Source of the DNA: Gymnothorax reevesii
Lineage: Eukaryota > Chordata > Actinopteri > Anguilliformes > Muraenidae
Direction: 5' to 3'
Length of the DNA: 64,000 nucleotides
Assembly (NCBI GenBank): GCA_029721435.1
Contig: CM056583.1
Span: 73,721,120 to 73,785,119 of the forward strand
This document shows positions 49,161 to 60,865 of the stretch, in pieces. Every line of letters starts with the position of its first letter. Position 1 is the stretch's first letter. The position numbers and the translations under genes are program-made. The notes below the pieces were generated by a model. The model did no database searches and was not told the DNA's origin. It worked only from the letters and a program-made list of their open reading frames with translations.

Positions 49161-52100
49161 TCCATTGGCCAGAGCATTAGTCATTACCTCAAGAAGAAAA
49201 ATCAGTTTGAAAGATTTTGCAGAGGAAATGCTGTATGAAATAAAACATAACTGAAGCTGAATAAAAACAGACCACATCGTTAACGACATGCAGAAACCTT
49301 GGAAAATGTTATCTAATCAGTTTCACAAGTAATGTATAAATAAATATAGCGCTGTGGTGAATGTGTATCCAAGACCTTCCATTGGCTCTTCGCTGCAGAT
49401 CTGGAGAAGCCACAGAAATGAATGGCCTTGAATGAAAGAAATAAAAAGACATGCTACATTCTGCCACAAATAACAGTAGCACAGGTGGGCAGCTGTATCC
49501 TGTGTCTTCCCTCTCAATGGCCCATTGAAATGGTCAAAATCAGAGGCACAATCTTGAGCAGTGGGTGCTTTTACTCTCAAAGACACACCCTGCTGATCTT
49601 GAAAAGACACGGTGTCAGCTGGCACCTCCAGCAGAGATTTATCTCCATCTACAGCGCGAGCCTGACTGGGCGGGGGATTCAAAAGCAGTTTTGAGACAGC
49701 ACAGACCAAAAGTACACAAAAGGGCACAATCAGCGGTCAGTCAGAGGGATTACTCGAGCGCAGTTTAATCTTATCGGCATGCATGAATGCCCACAGGCAA
49801 AAAGCCACCCTTCTGGGGGGGGGGCTGCAGATCCACTGCTGATCTCCGGCAATGGAGAGACTCCATCTGCTGCTGGACGGCCAGGGGAGAACAATTGTGA
49901 CTCCCCAGCGTTGAGCACAACAGCATTTTCACGCAGGCACAGCTAGGTCACCCTTCACCCCTCTGCCCCAACAATAGCCTTTGAGGTCCTCAGCAACACG
50001 CAGATGGGCCATTGCCCTACAAAGCTGTCCAGCGCTATTGAGAAGAGTTCAGCAAAGTAACCAAAGACATTCCAAGGCTCTACAGGCTCTTCCTTCTTGC
50101 TTCAGTGCGAGGGGAGTCTGGCTTGTTGCCATTTTCTTGAGTCCATTCCTCCGGAGAGCAAAATGCAACCATTGGAAAGGCCGATCTGGGACAGTTCCAC
50201 AGTCAGTAAGCAGTATAAAAAGATGCTCCCTCAGGTTAGATTGGAGGATCATTAAATGCATTCATTTAGCCAATTATGCATGTTTCTCAGAAGCAAGAAC
50301 AATAACAATACAATAAAGAAAACTTGTTTCAATTCAATCATCAAAATTGGAAACAACTAAATTCTGAGGGATTTTTTTCAGGGACCCCCTAAACAGTGTG
50401 CTGCATGAATTCTTGACACCATTTTGCTGACCACAAGCTCAGATTTTAATCATTTTCAACATAACTTAAAGGATCATGCCAACACTGACTGCTACATACA
50501 AATCTTTACTCTGAGCATCTGCATCGGTTAAAATTACAGGCAAAGACAACAATGACAATATCCATGCCTTATAATTACCCCCCGCCCCCATTCAAAAAAG
50601 GCAACAAAAAAGAAAAAACAAAATCTCAATATTTTCTGGTACATAAAACTGCTAACAGATGTTATGGATACTTAAACACAGTGATCAACTTTCAATTGCA
50701 CCCTGTATTCAATTAGCATATTTAACACCTCTTTCAAGTTAAACTAGTCAGCAAACCCCATTCCTCCACCCTTTTGTGTTTTCCACTGAGGTCATCAAAA
50801 CAGACATTGTGTTGTGAGCCTTTGGTGCGCAGAATAATGTAAACACCAGACAGACGTTTGCGCTCATTGTGCTAAAATGGCTGAAACGATCCTTGTAATT
50901 AGTGCCATTGATAGATTTTCGCTTTCAGAAGTAGACATAGGGTATATCTCAATGACTGTCCGCGCAGCCGGACTCCGACAATCAATGACTAAAAGCTGGG
51001 TTTTAGAGGAGAGTGTGTGTGGTCTGGCTTGACTGGCTTCATACCAGGCAGAGCAAAGTAAAACATTCATATTTACTCTGTCCAAGAAAAGGCAACAGTA
51101 ACCAGTGCATCAGCAATATGGGGAGATTAGCCCAGTTTTCTCCATTCTTTGAAATTGGGCCATTGAAAAAAAGATATTAAAAGAAATCGTATTCTGGTTT
51201 GCCAAGTGAGAATGGGACCGCTTGTACACTTTCCCCTCAGGGAGACCAAAGCTGTACAGCAGGAAGGTTTCCAAGACTATAATGAGTAGGGCATGTTTTA
51301 TTTGAGCTTTTTAATAGACTAAATGCCTTGCTTATTCCCAAGAACTGAGGCCACCAATGACATATATACATAGATGGCATAAAGTGTAGACTACAGCCAG
51401 TTTCTATCTTTATTCTTACGTTCTATAAAGTTAATAGCCCACTGAAGACCAGCGCGCTGCATATATCCAAACCTCAAAATGGAGCTTGGTTACACTGGGA
51501 AATTATTGTGCTTGTTTTACTTTGCAGTCTTTACTGCTTAACAATTAGGATTCAGTGAGTTTGATGGACAGAGAATACAACAGTACCTTGAAAACATTAA
51601 CGCCCTGCCAAGAAAGCAATCATCATTAATCTGCAACATCAAATTGGGGTGCTGACTTTTACCAACAAGCCTAGAAAATGACGCTACAAAATTGATTTAT
51701 CCTGTTCACAGGGTAGGAGAGAGAAAGTAATTTAAGAGACAATGGCCTACAGAGAGTGATCACATGAAGTGTCCTACAGAGTATTGATGGTTTATAAGGG
51801 GTGTATCATCAAGCAAAAAGCAGACCACTATCGAGCACTCAAAACGAAACCAGACCAATGCTCATGCTGCTTTCCAGAGGGCTTGTAACTGTGCTTGAGA
51901 TAAGGTATCATTTTGAGTGCTTTATTCCTCAGAAGCTAAACTAGTGCGTAACAGGAAACCAATCGCTCCAGCTGCCCCAGTTCCAGTACTTCAAACTTTT
52001 CCACCAGAAGATTTTGATTACCTTCGCAACAGAAACGCCGAGCAGATCCAACAGTCCAAAGCTTGCACATGCTGAGAAACACTTCAGTTTGCTTTAAGAG

Positions 52101-52275
52101 GAAAAAGTTTTATAACGCAAGCCATGGCCTAAGTTGGAAAATCCAAGTTCAGAAATTAACGTGCATCCCTATACTCTGATCCACTCACCCAGATTTGCAG
52201 TTATTCAACCAAGGGGGAAGACGAATGAGTGAACTCAAGTGGCTCTTGGGTGAGAGAAAAAAGCCCCCCTCCCCT

Positions 52276-52280
<5 letters not shown>

Positions 52281-52306
<26 letters not shown>
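52281..52306. repeat. CT microsatellite
   Basis: (CT)13, preceded by a C-rich pyrimidine run from 52263. Confidence 0.95.
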
Positions 52307-53247
52307 GAGTCCTGGATTTCCAACCTCCGACCAGTAAGTGCATTCTCAAGGTTTACTTTAAGCCATTAAAAGCAAGACAATACAATAGGCTACATGCCCT
52401 TCAAAAATAAAAAAAGGGTAGGCATGTCCTTGTGTGGACCGCACCTCAGGGCAACCTAAGCTTTACAAAGATAGTGCAAGGGCAATCTGTACAACAAAAC
52501 CTAACAAAACGTTGGGATGTAAAATGAGACACTGGGAACAGAAAGAACCAATGTATCAGCATAGACAGAGGGAGGACAGGGTGGGTGTAGAAGTAGCCTG
52601 CGTCTCAGAAACGTTATGTCCTGTTTTTTATTATCTACCTATTCAAGTTCGCGATTTAGTTGATCAGAGCATTACAGAGTATAAACTCCCTTTGACACGT
52701 GTTCCTGTGCTTGTGCGAATGCTGTGGCGCTGTCACTTTGGCAAAAATGGCCTCATTTACGAGAATCTCTTTCTAGCTTCATTTTTACCGCAAATGAAAT
52801 GTCTTAGGAATGGATGCTTGAATGGAGTAGGTACTGAATAAAGGCAGCAACAGCTGAACGAAACTGCGAACATAAGACAGCAAACGGGATTCACAACCTG
52901 AAGAATAGCTCCTGAAAGCTCAATTTAGAAACAGAGCAAATGAATAGTCCCTGTACATGAAACTGACATGCAGAGATTCGACTAAAATAACAGCGAAGAC
53001 AGTTAAATAAATCGATATCGTTCATTATATCCGCCAGGCGAGTCCACGGCTCGATCTGCTCACGAGTGGCAACAACCTTCGTATTCAGTAGTCGAAAGGT
53101 CCGCGACTAATTCTTTGCAACCAAAAGTTAAGATAGAGAGCTTATATCAAATTTGTTAATTTCCCGAGGATAAACATTAAATGTTCAAAATGCTGCACTG
53201 CTTTGGTTACATGCATGAAAAGCGATTGATATGGTTTTTCCACTTAC

Positions 53248-53490
53248 AATCGGAGATTCCCAGTAGAATGTCGGGCAAATGAATGAGAGCCGTCGGACAT
53301 CCAGAGACGGTCAGAGCAGCCGGACTAACTGTTACCCACGCAGAAACAAAAAACGAATCCGACTCACAATATTAAACAAGAGAGCCGTATTCTTGGTTTA
53401 CTTCTCCATTAATATCCACGTTTTGGAGCACGCGTTTGGGTGATAAACGCTGAATTGTCCAGCGAGGAGACGGACCGTGCAGTGTTACGG
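53248..53490 (-). other. candidate noncoding first exon of lhfpl2
   Basis: A minus-strand donor of strong consensus form (GATT followed by GTAAGTGG, donor GT at 53247-53246) ends a CpG-rich stretch with no long frame on the minus strand. It lies upstream of, and in the same direction as, the lhfpl2 coding exon, so a 5' UTR exon spliced across an intron of about 50 kb is plausible. LHFPL2 is known for very long 5' introns. The transcription start near 53490 is only an estimate. It could instead belong to an unrelated noncoding RNA. Confidence 0.4.
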
Positions 53491-53640
53491 TTTAGTCTGG
53501 AATGCCTGCCAACAACATGACGTCGCCTCATTCAAAAGCGCAGCTCTTCCCCTTTTCTCGGTCCGTTACTTTGCGCGTTCTTTTATTTCACTTCACCAAC
53601 TTTCATTGGTTTTGTTCGATTGGCTGTCACCTGAATCTCA
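53491..53640 (-). promoter_or_regulatory. candidate CpG-rich promoter with CRE-like and CCAAT sites
   Basis: About 25 CpGs occur within roughly 350 bases here (53230-53580), far denser than in the flanks. A CRE-like TGACGTCG sits at 53518-53525. Two CCAAT boxes read on the minus strand at 53609-53605 and 53623-53619, about 100 bases upstream of the presumed start. No TATA box is evident. The arrangement points transcription leftward towards lhfpl2. Seen directly: the motifs and CpG density. Inferred: promoter function and target gene. Confidence 0.42.
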
Positions 53641-54255
53641 TTCGCAATATTGTGAAACATCGGAATTTATTTGAGACGATTCTCTAATATGCACAGTGCT
53701 ATAGGATAAGATAGGAATGAGTCAGGAGCCTTCCAGTGCCACAAATTAAGCCCTGATTCAGCCCCTGCCCACGACTGCTTCAGCCTGCACCATGACGGGG
53801 AATATTGATTCGCGTTTCGATCCGTAGTCATGTTCTACTTTCAAATGTGCCATTATAATTAAGCCTGCATTTTCACCATAAATAACTTAATAAATAAATA
53901 AACTTCAGAGGGAAAAAAATGCTGATTAACATAACAGCTTCGGTGAGCTCGGGAAGGAAGACAGTTTAGAGTGAACTGCCGTCGTGTGGGACACTGCCCT
54001 TTGTGGGACACCTAAGCTCGGCAGGGTGTCGGTCTCCCTAAAATAAATTAAAGTCAATAAAATATGGGTTGACAGACGCTGTGATGTTATTAAGCGATCA
54101 AAATCGCATGACTTCGCAAATGTCCAATCATGTATTAGGGTGGAGCAATCTTCAGACGGGATTCCCATTTAACGACTGCCCAAAGGCCATTGAAATTGTT
54201 TATACACAATTAATATTAAGGCTATGGATTTATATAAATTATACAATCTTGCTAC

Positions 54256-54746
54256 TGTTATGGCCCCAATTTGTTAAGACATATCAGACAGCAAGGAATG
54301 ACAGACACAATTTTAAAACATTCGCAGATTTAATAAAACAAAGACTGACCAAGATTGAAATATATAAAAAAATGAGATAGTTACAGTCCCGTGGTAACTG
54401 AGATGGGGTTTCTATGTTGCGATATCCTGGGACAGGAAAATGCTCCAACACAGGCAAAAATCCACAAAAAGAGCTTCACAGGTCTTGAAAAGAGTGACAG
54501 GTCAGGTCAAATGTATCCTTCCACTATTTCTCCCAGCAATTTCTCCTACTACTTTACTCTCTCAAATTATTCTCCTTATATACTCTTTCCCAGGCCCCTC
54601 CCACCTTCCAGACTTTTTCAATTCTCTGGGACTTTCCCTCTGAGGCATGCCCAGGACATGCCCAAAAACCTAGCTCCAGACTGGGCTTAACAAAAAAAAA
54701 AAAAAAGTCAATACTGCCATCTAGTGGCTTCCCCCCCCACGTTACA
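54256..54746 (-). repeat. diverged solo LTR of the same or a sister Gmr1-like family
   Basis: 491 bp starting TGTTATGGCCCCAATTTGTT and ending GTTACA on the + strand. It is colinear with the LTRs at 28952 and 34513 but with many substitutions and small gaps. No internal region adjoins it, so it is a solo LTR formed by recombination. The flanks are CTAC (54252-54255) and CTAG (54747-54750), a 3-of-4 match consistent with an aged 4-bp duplication. The TATA region and the CCATCTAGTGGC end are conserved. Confidence 0.9.
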
Positions 54747-54850
54747 CTAGTATTTATCAAGATGTGTTTATGTCATGTTTCATCAAGTAAGCCAAAGGGA
54801 TAGCCTAATACCCTACGGGGTGTCATAATCAGAAATTAATAGTCACTCTA

Positions 54851-55015
54851 CAGCCAATCAGAATCGAGTATTTACCAAGACCATGGTATAGTTGTTGGAA
54901 AATAATGCACACCCATATAACGTCCTTCAACCTATCACAGTTGATTATTCAATAGACCCATGATATATTAATACTTATACCATAGTCTAAATAAATTCTC
55001 GATTATGGTTGGCTG
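54851..55015. repeat. inverted-repeat element next to the solo LTR
   Basis: CAGCCAATCAGAATCGAG... at 54851-54890 is the inverse of ...CTCGATTATGGTTGGCTG at 54977-55015, both with CCATGGTAT/ATACCATAG inside. A third, weaker copy of the arm is at about 55411-55440. Consistent with a short nonautonomous DNA transposon. Confidence 0.6.
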
Positions 55016-55639
55016 CAGGTTGCACATTAATCCCAGATACACTGACACCAACTAAGTACTTCCAATGAAACGACTTGTGCACTTTTCGATGTCCATGCAT
55101 TATTAGGGACACAGAGTTAAGGCTTAAGAGAAACTAGATTTTGATAGAAAGATGCATGAAAATACAAATTAATTGCATTATTTTTTTATAATTTATATTT
55201 TCATTTTGTTTGGCAAGAGACTGTGGTATGAGCCAGATGAAGGATAATGCCTGAAGAGGAGTCAATTATCAGGAATTAATGGACAACATGGCAGCCAAAA
55301 CCATCCAATGGGCTGTAGATGATAGTTACCTCCGTGGAGTCAATTATTTCCAGGTAATGGACTCCTCACAAAGGCCATTATCCCTTACTGACACCACCGG
55401 TCGGTTGAATTGAATTCTCAATCATGATTGACTGAAGGACATTGGGTCTGCATTATTTTCCGATATCTGCTCACCTACACAGCCCAAACATGCTTTCCTT
55501 TCAACGCTTTGTGAAATAATACAATGCATTGAATGCAAGATTCCAGGAAGAGTTGGCACAATTTACTGTTTACCACACTGTAGTATCACCATGCCTTTTA
55601 TTCATACCCTTTAAGCGTATGGTTATAATGATTCCTGTT

Positions 55640-56340
55640 GGTCAAGTCTAGCAAGTGGAATTGCCCCGCATTCTTCCATTATGCAGGGCTTCTGTTGAAC
55701 CATATTTGTCCTATATTTTGTTTCATCATGCGTCATAGATTCTCAATATGAGGTAGATCAGGACTGCCGGCAGGACAATCTAGCACCTAGACTTTCTACT
55801 TACATAGCCATGCATTTGTAATCCATACAGAATGCGGTATGATGTTGTCCTACTAAAAAGTGCAGGAATATTACTGAAACAATGTCTAGATGGCAAAATA
55901 TGTTGCACCAAAATTCGAACATAGCTGGTTGTATTAATGCTGTCCTCGTAAATGCGTAAGTTTTATATCCCACAGGCACTGAAGCTCCCCAGTACCATAA
56001 CAGAAGCTGGCCTTTGGTACTGACATTGATAATAGCTTGAGTTTTCCTTGTTTTCCTTGCTCTGGGGAATGCAGCAGCAGTTTTTTTCCAAAACCACTAG
56101 AAATATTGACTCATAGGACAGCAAAATGTGTTTCCACTATGCTACAGTCCATGTACGATGACACTGAGCCCAGAGATGTTGGAGGCACTCTTCAACAGTA
56201 TTGATGCATGGCTTTAAGCGTGCATAGCTTGAATTAGCATCCACGGACGCAGAGGCAAATGTTGTTGACTGACAAAGATTTAGCAAAGTATGTCCAGGCC
56301 ATGTCATAGTATCTACTACAGTCACGACAATTCTTTAAAC
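55640..56340 (-). pseudogene. decayed Tc1/mariner-like transposase
   Basis: Read on the minus strand in shifting frames, fragments follow the order of a Tc1/mariner DDE transposase. They are LLSYESIF (from the first catalytic block WTDES), then PASVMVLGSFSACGI (VMVWGxxSxxG), then a YVRILVQHILPS-like block, then remnants of the QDNxxxH block, then a VLDCPAGSPDLPHIENL-like block (normally SPDLNPIENLW). Several frameshifts and stops separate them, and the catalytic residues are mostly lost. Family assignment rests on these blocks being in the correct order; the ends of the element were not found. Confidence 0.6.
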
Positions 56341-58039
56341 AGTGACGTTTGAAGGATCGAAGATCACATGAAGTTCACACATGGTTTTTGGCCTGGCCCT
56401 TTACGCAGAAAAATTCAACTGGATTCCTTCCATCTTTTAATTTTATTATGCAGAACAGAGAAGTTGAAATGACCATAAACATACCAATTTGCCTTTGGGG
56501 AATGGAGTTCTCAAAGCAATTAATTATGAACTCATACACCAAATTGGTATGTCTTGAACCACCTTTGCTGTTGAAGGACCAAGAATGCATTGTGCACAGC
56601 ATATACACAGGTCAAAGAGTGGAATTAGAAGAAGCAATTGAATGATTGGTTACGAAAGTGAGCAGAATTATTGACGCCACCGTCTTATAGTGATTTTGTC
56701 TTCATTAATGTTTAAGTTTTCATCTTTGATCTTTGGATATATAGAAGTGCAAAAGAGGAATGGTTCGGGGATTCACATCAACTAAGCCTCCTGCCGGACG
56801 CCAGTCACATATAAGTTGTGCATCCATCCACATATTGCGCCAAGATATGCTGCTAAAATCAACCACATTATATAATAAACTGTATTCATTTCCACCTGAC
56901 ATTACTTTGGGACTCTTGACCAAAACACACCTCGGGCTCCATTCGTCCCATCGCACTCCATATGTAAAAGGACCATCCCAACCTCAGCCACGAATCATCA
57001 GTGGGATTGGTTGTTTCTACGTACACATTTAAACATATGGAGCCATTATGCAATAGCCCCGAATAGGCCCGATATGAGGAGTGACAATGAAAAGATGCTG
57101 GCTCAGATCAACACCAAAACTGCTACCTTGTGAGGGAGACTCGGGTACATGCACAACAGGAAGATGAACACGTGGCCAAATTTGCATAGTTTTGTTATGG
57201 CGCCCGCCATTATTTTGTGGACATTAATAAACTACTTTGGCACTTTTGTTGTTTAACTCTTTGTTGCATGACTCTTTTACTCTGCCAGTAAAGGGTTGTA
57301 GGCGAGTTTGGTTACTTTAGTAACCACAGTGGAGAACAAATCAAATACGAGCAGGGTATCCACTAAGGCAACAACAATATTTGAAATTGCATACTTGTTC
57401 ACTGCATAATGCATCCGTATATGCTGGATAAAGCATGCGACTCTATATATTAGTAGCTTCAGTGTATTAGTCAGCATATGACAATAACTACATGCCGTTC
57501 AACACAGTGGCATGACTATCAAATCACCACAATCACCCAGATGATAGTGGGTCGTCATTACAGCATAAAAATAACATATCCTATTTGTTTTATTACTGAC
57601 ACTTACTGACTATTTGACAAATTGGTCAGATGGTCAACGAATGGCATCACTCGGCGAGACAGTAGCCACTGCGGGCCATCTTCCTTATCTACCAAGTTTG
57701 TCGTGTGTCAGTGCACCACTTGAACCAGATTTGGAGGTCCAGAGAGATCGGCTGGTGGGGGCACAACACCACCTGTTCTCAAAACTGTGCAAGTCCTGAC
57801 GTAAGGGAGGAGGAATATCCTGTCAAGTCCGGTGGCGACAGTGACCATGACAGCAGCAGGCCTAAGAAGCTGGGAGCTGCTAGCAGGAACTCTGCACACT
57901 GGCGACTCACATATGTGGGTTGCAATCCAGCTGAAATCTGAGCAAGAGCAGGATTGAGGCTGCAGTATGAGTGACCAGGCAGCCCCATTTCAGTGTTCAG
58001 AAGTTAACAATCCTTTAAAGGAGCCAAAGCCAAACTGCG
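56341..58039. other. intergenic stretch without recognised gene
   Basis: Short frames on both strands (up to 98 codons) match nothing I recognise. Probably decayed repeats between the Tc1-like and LINE remnants. Confidence 0.4.
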
Positions 58040-58850
58040 GTGAGAAACATGGATGACAAAAGATGAATGGTGGAGCAAAAAGGCTTGGATGACAGCAGGA
58101 AATAACCGATCAAAATGACACTGATGGAATTTTCTCTAGATTGAAATTTATTTATTGCCCAAGAAGCAATGCTTTTTCCCCAGTGAAAACAACCGATGAG
58201 TAAGCATTGCAGGGATCTCAGAAACATCACAGAAAGATGGAAGGAGCATTTCAAACATTTGCTCAATAAACAAGGATCAGTCGCCTCACATGCATGCAGT
58301 CAGCTCATGAAAAGGCACAGCAGGGAAGGACTCTGCGCTCCAATGGAGCTTGAAGTTGTTCATACAACGCTGAAAGCCACAAGAAGTGGCACAGCCCCTG
58401 GACAAGCTGGCAGCCCCACCGGATTCATCAAGCATGGCAGACTGGTTTTGAGAAAAGAGCTTCTGAAACTTTGCAATTTGTGAGGCAAAACCTATGTTTG
58501 CCCCAAGACTTCAAAGATGCACTAATAGGTCACCATATACATGACGACAGGAGAGCAGAGTGACAGTGGAAAATGCCAAGCTATGTATTGCTGGAAAGGT
58601 CCTAGCCAAGATCATGCTAAGCCAAATGAAGATCTTCTCAGAGAAGTATTGCCAGAAAGCCAACATGGTTTCCGAACTGGGACATCCACTACCGACATGA
58701 AATTTACACCAAGGCAGCTACAGGAAGAAGGCAGAGGAGCAGCACCTGCTACTGTACATTGTATCCTGTTGTCTTCTCAATAGCATTCTATACCATAGAT
58801 AGAGAAAGACTATGGAAAGTGCTCGAAGCAGTACGGTGAAGCTCGCTGTG
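58040..58850 (+). pseudogene. decayed LINE reverse transcriptase fragment
   Basis: Fragments on the + strand, in several frames, follow a LINE ORF2. A block like FIYCPRSNAFSPV at about 58150 precedes ITERWKEHFKHLLN (58226-58267), then ATRSGTAPGQAGSPTGFIKHG (usual KSGKAPGxDGIPxEFxKHG) up to about 58430. PQDFKD follows near 58505, then VLPESQHGFRTGTSTTDM (usual LPESQxGFRxGRGTxDM), then RQLQEE near 58720 and DRERLWKVLE near 58800. The YADD region is missing or beyond recognition. Frameshifts and stops make it inactive. The exact clade is not assigned. Confidence 0.75.
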
Positions 58851-59487
58851 AGAAATAGCACACAGGCTCCATGTTTAAGTTACATTTTCATTGCCAAATG
58901 TAGTTTCCACACAAGTACAGTACCAATACCACTCCTCATACAGTTCCTTTGTAATAAAACATTGCAGAATGTTGAAAAGGGTCACTTTTCCACCGGTGCT
59001 CTCCACACCATATTATGTTCTTTTGTGAAGTGTCATACACTCATAGCTTTTTGAAGATTAAATGAATTGATTAAATGAATCATATTAATGAATAAATAAC
59101 TGAAAGCTAACATGACTATATCAGCCCGGCAGTGACAGCATTCGCTCATTTTAAAAACAATCTAAGACTAAATAAAAAAAGTCATTTTTAATGCAATTAT
59201 TGGAATGCTTATACTTTTGTTGCATAGTGGTTACTTAAGTAACCAAACCCACCCACCGCCCGTCATAGGCAAAGCGGAAAAGAGCCGAGCAGCAAAAGGT
59301 GAGAAGATTGTCCTAATGTGGACAAGCATGACATAGGAACAGGACAATTTCACAGTTCATAAACACATTTGACATGTTTACGTTATACAAACATGGCATA
59401 TCCACCGCAAAAAGTTTTACTGGAAATCAATAGTATCTTATTTGAAAAATGAGTATGACATATAAAGAATATAAAAACATATAAAAT

Positions 59488-60172
59488 TTTATTTTTTTGT
59501 TGCAAGTTCATAAATACTTTAAGTGGCAAAAATAAAATTGAGTGACAAGGCCTCTTATAAAGCTTAAATTGGATTTTTAAAAATCCAAGTTTCCAAAAAA
59601 TAGAAAAAATCCAAACTATTTAAAAAAAGGGGTTCCCCATAATATCAAGTTTTCACAGATATTGGCCAATAATAAAATGAACTTTTTGGGACTGATAATA
59701 ACCAGTATGATAACAGAATATACAGAAGCCTGGACGATAGTGCAATTAAATAACTGCAGGCATTGAGAAATAAGTCATAATTTTATGTGCAAAAGTACCC
59801 TCTTCATAAGTCATTTCAGCCTCTGACTAAGTAACTAACCAATGCAACAATCAAAGCATTACCCTGAGCTTTTTGTACAATAGATGAACCACCTATTGAT
59901 AGAGATAAAAAACTTTTTCTATTTACAGAGCTGGCTACTTTTGCTCTAAAACCCCTGATATGTGTGATATCAGCAGCCATAGATTCTAACCCAATTCAAC
60001 CTTCAGGACAAAAATGTTAAAAAAATTAGGAAAATCAAGAAAAATGGTTCAAGACACCCTGCGTTCACCGAGTTTCACAGTGTTCTTATCAATCTGGCCT
60101 CTGAGGGACAGAGTAGGTCAATAGGAGACCTCTGGACTGAGAATGCTTTACTTGTTCGCCCACTTTGTAGGT
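59488..60172 (-). other. arsb: arsb 3' UTR, tentative
   Basis: The sequence downstream of the arsb stop has no coding signal. The first canonical AATAAA that I see on the minus strand is at 59493-59488, about 680 bases past the stop, so this is a reasonable guess for the transcript end. Alternative signals further on cannot be excluded. Confidence 0.35.
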
Positions 60173-60438
60173 CTATTCCCAGGGACCCCAGGCTCCAGTG
60201 GGCCCTGGGTCACACCTGGGGTCATCATCTGGGAATATGATGAGTTCGGAGGACTTCTGATAGTGCTGCAGCCTGTTGAGGAGGAAGTCCACGACATCCG
60301 GGTGTTTCTCAGACAGCTCCTCTCTCTCCTCAGGGTCGGACTCGATGTTGAAGAGCATCAGTGATTTCAGGGGTGACGCTGGCTTGTTGGCCTCTGAGCT
60401 GTTGGATAGGTGTGGGGGCGGAAACCAGAGGTCACAGC
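60173..60438 (-). CDS. arsb: arylsulfatase B, last coding exon
   Basis: This is the C-terminal 88 codons of N-acetylgalactosamine-4-sulfatase, the lysosomal enzyme that removes 4-sulfate from dermatan and chondroitin sulfate. The frame reads CDLWFPPPHL, then LFNIESDPEEREEL, then DPRCDPGPTGAWGPWE and a TAG stop at 60175-60173; these match the ARSB C-terminus, including the DPEER motif of sulfatases and the terminal GxWGPW. The exon opens after a TTTTTAG acceptor (AG at 60440-60439), and its first two bases complete the Gly codon split by the preceding exon. A possible N-glycosylation site (NSS) lies near the start. The catalytic Cys (formylglycine) region is encoded by earlier exons outside the window. 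Confidence 0.94.
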
Positions 60439-60789
60439 CTAAAAAGTCAAGAGGAGAACAAAAGTTCAAACAGGAGTTCTTCAAAGAGTGTTAAACTGAC
60501 ACTCTACTCATCATGTCCAATTGAAGGAAATTAATTTATTCCCTCCCAAGCTTTTCAGTGAATCTTAACTCTTAGTTGCAAACAAGTGAGGAGAACACTT
60601 GGCAACAAACTCTCTTCGTTGTTATTCTTGGCATATAAAAATAAATATTAAAATGTGTCTGTAACCATGGTAACAACATGCCCTGTAAATTAACAAAAAA
60701 TAGCATTGGACCCATTGGAGAGGATCTCTGGAGAAAAAAGGTGAAGGTAACCAAAAACTGGTTAGAAGTTGTACTTGAAATATACACAC

Positions 60790-60804
60790 AAATAATATAT
60801 AATA

Positions 60805-60864
<60 letters not shown>
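60790..60864. repeat. arsb: TAA microsatellite in the last arsb intron
   Basis: About 75 bases of AATAATATAT units followed by (AAT)n of about 18 units. It lies between the last two coding exons of arsb and creates the chance poly-Tyr and poly-Ile frames on the minus strand. Confidence 0.95.

Positions 60865-60865
<1 letters not shown>

Larger units (their letters stand above)
35015..53247. other. noncoding stretch, probably lhfpl2 5' intron
   Basis: Outside the mobile elements and repeats listed, this 18-kb stretch has no frame resembling a known protein. The longest + frame at the end (52434-52841, 135 codons) lacks any recognisable motif or splice context. Confidence 0.45.

Noticed and set aside
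52434..52841. 135-codon + strand frame near the candidate promoter
   Set aside because: No motif, no conserved look and no Kozak or splice support; likely chance.
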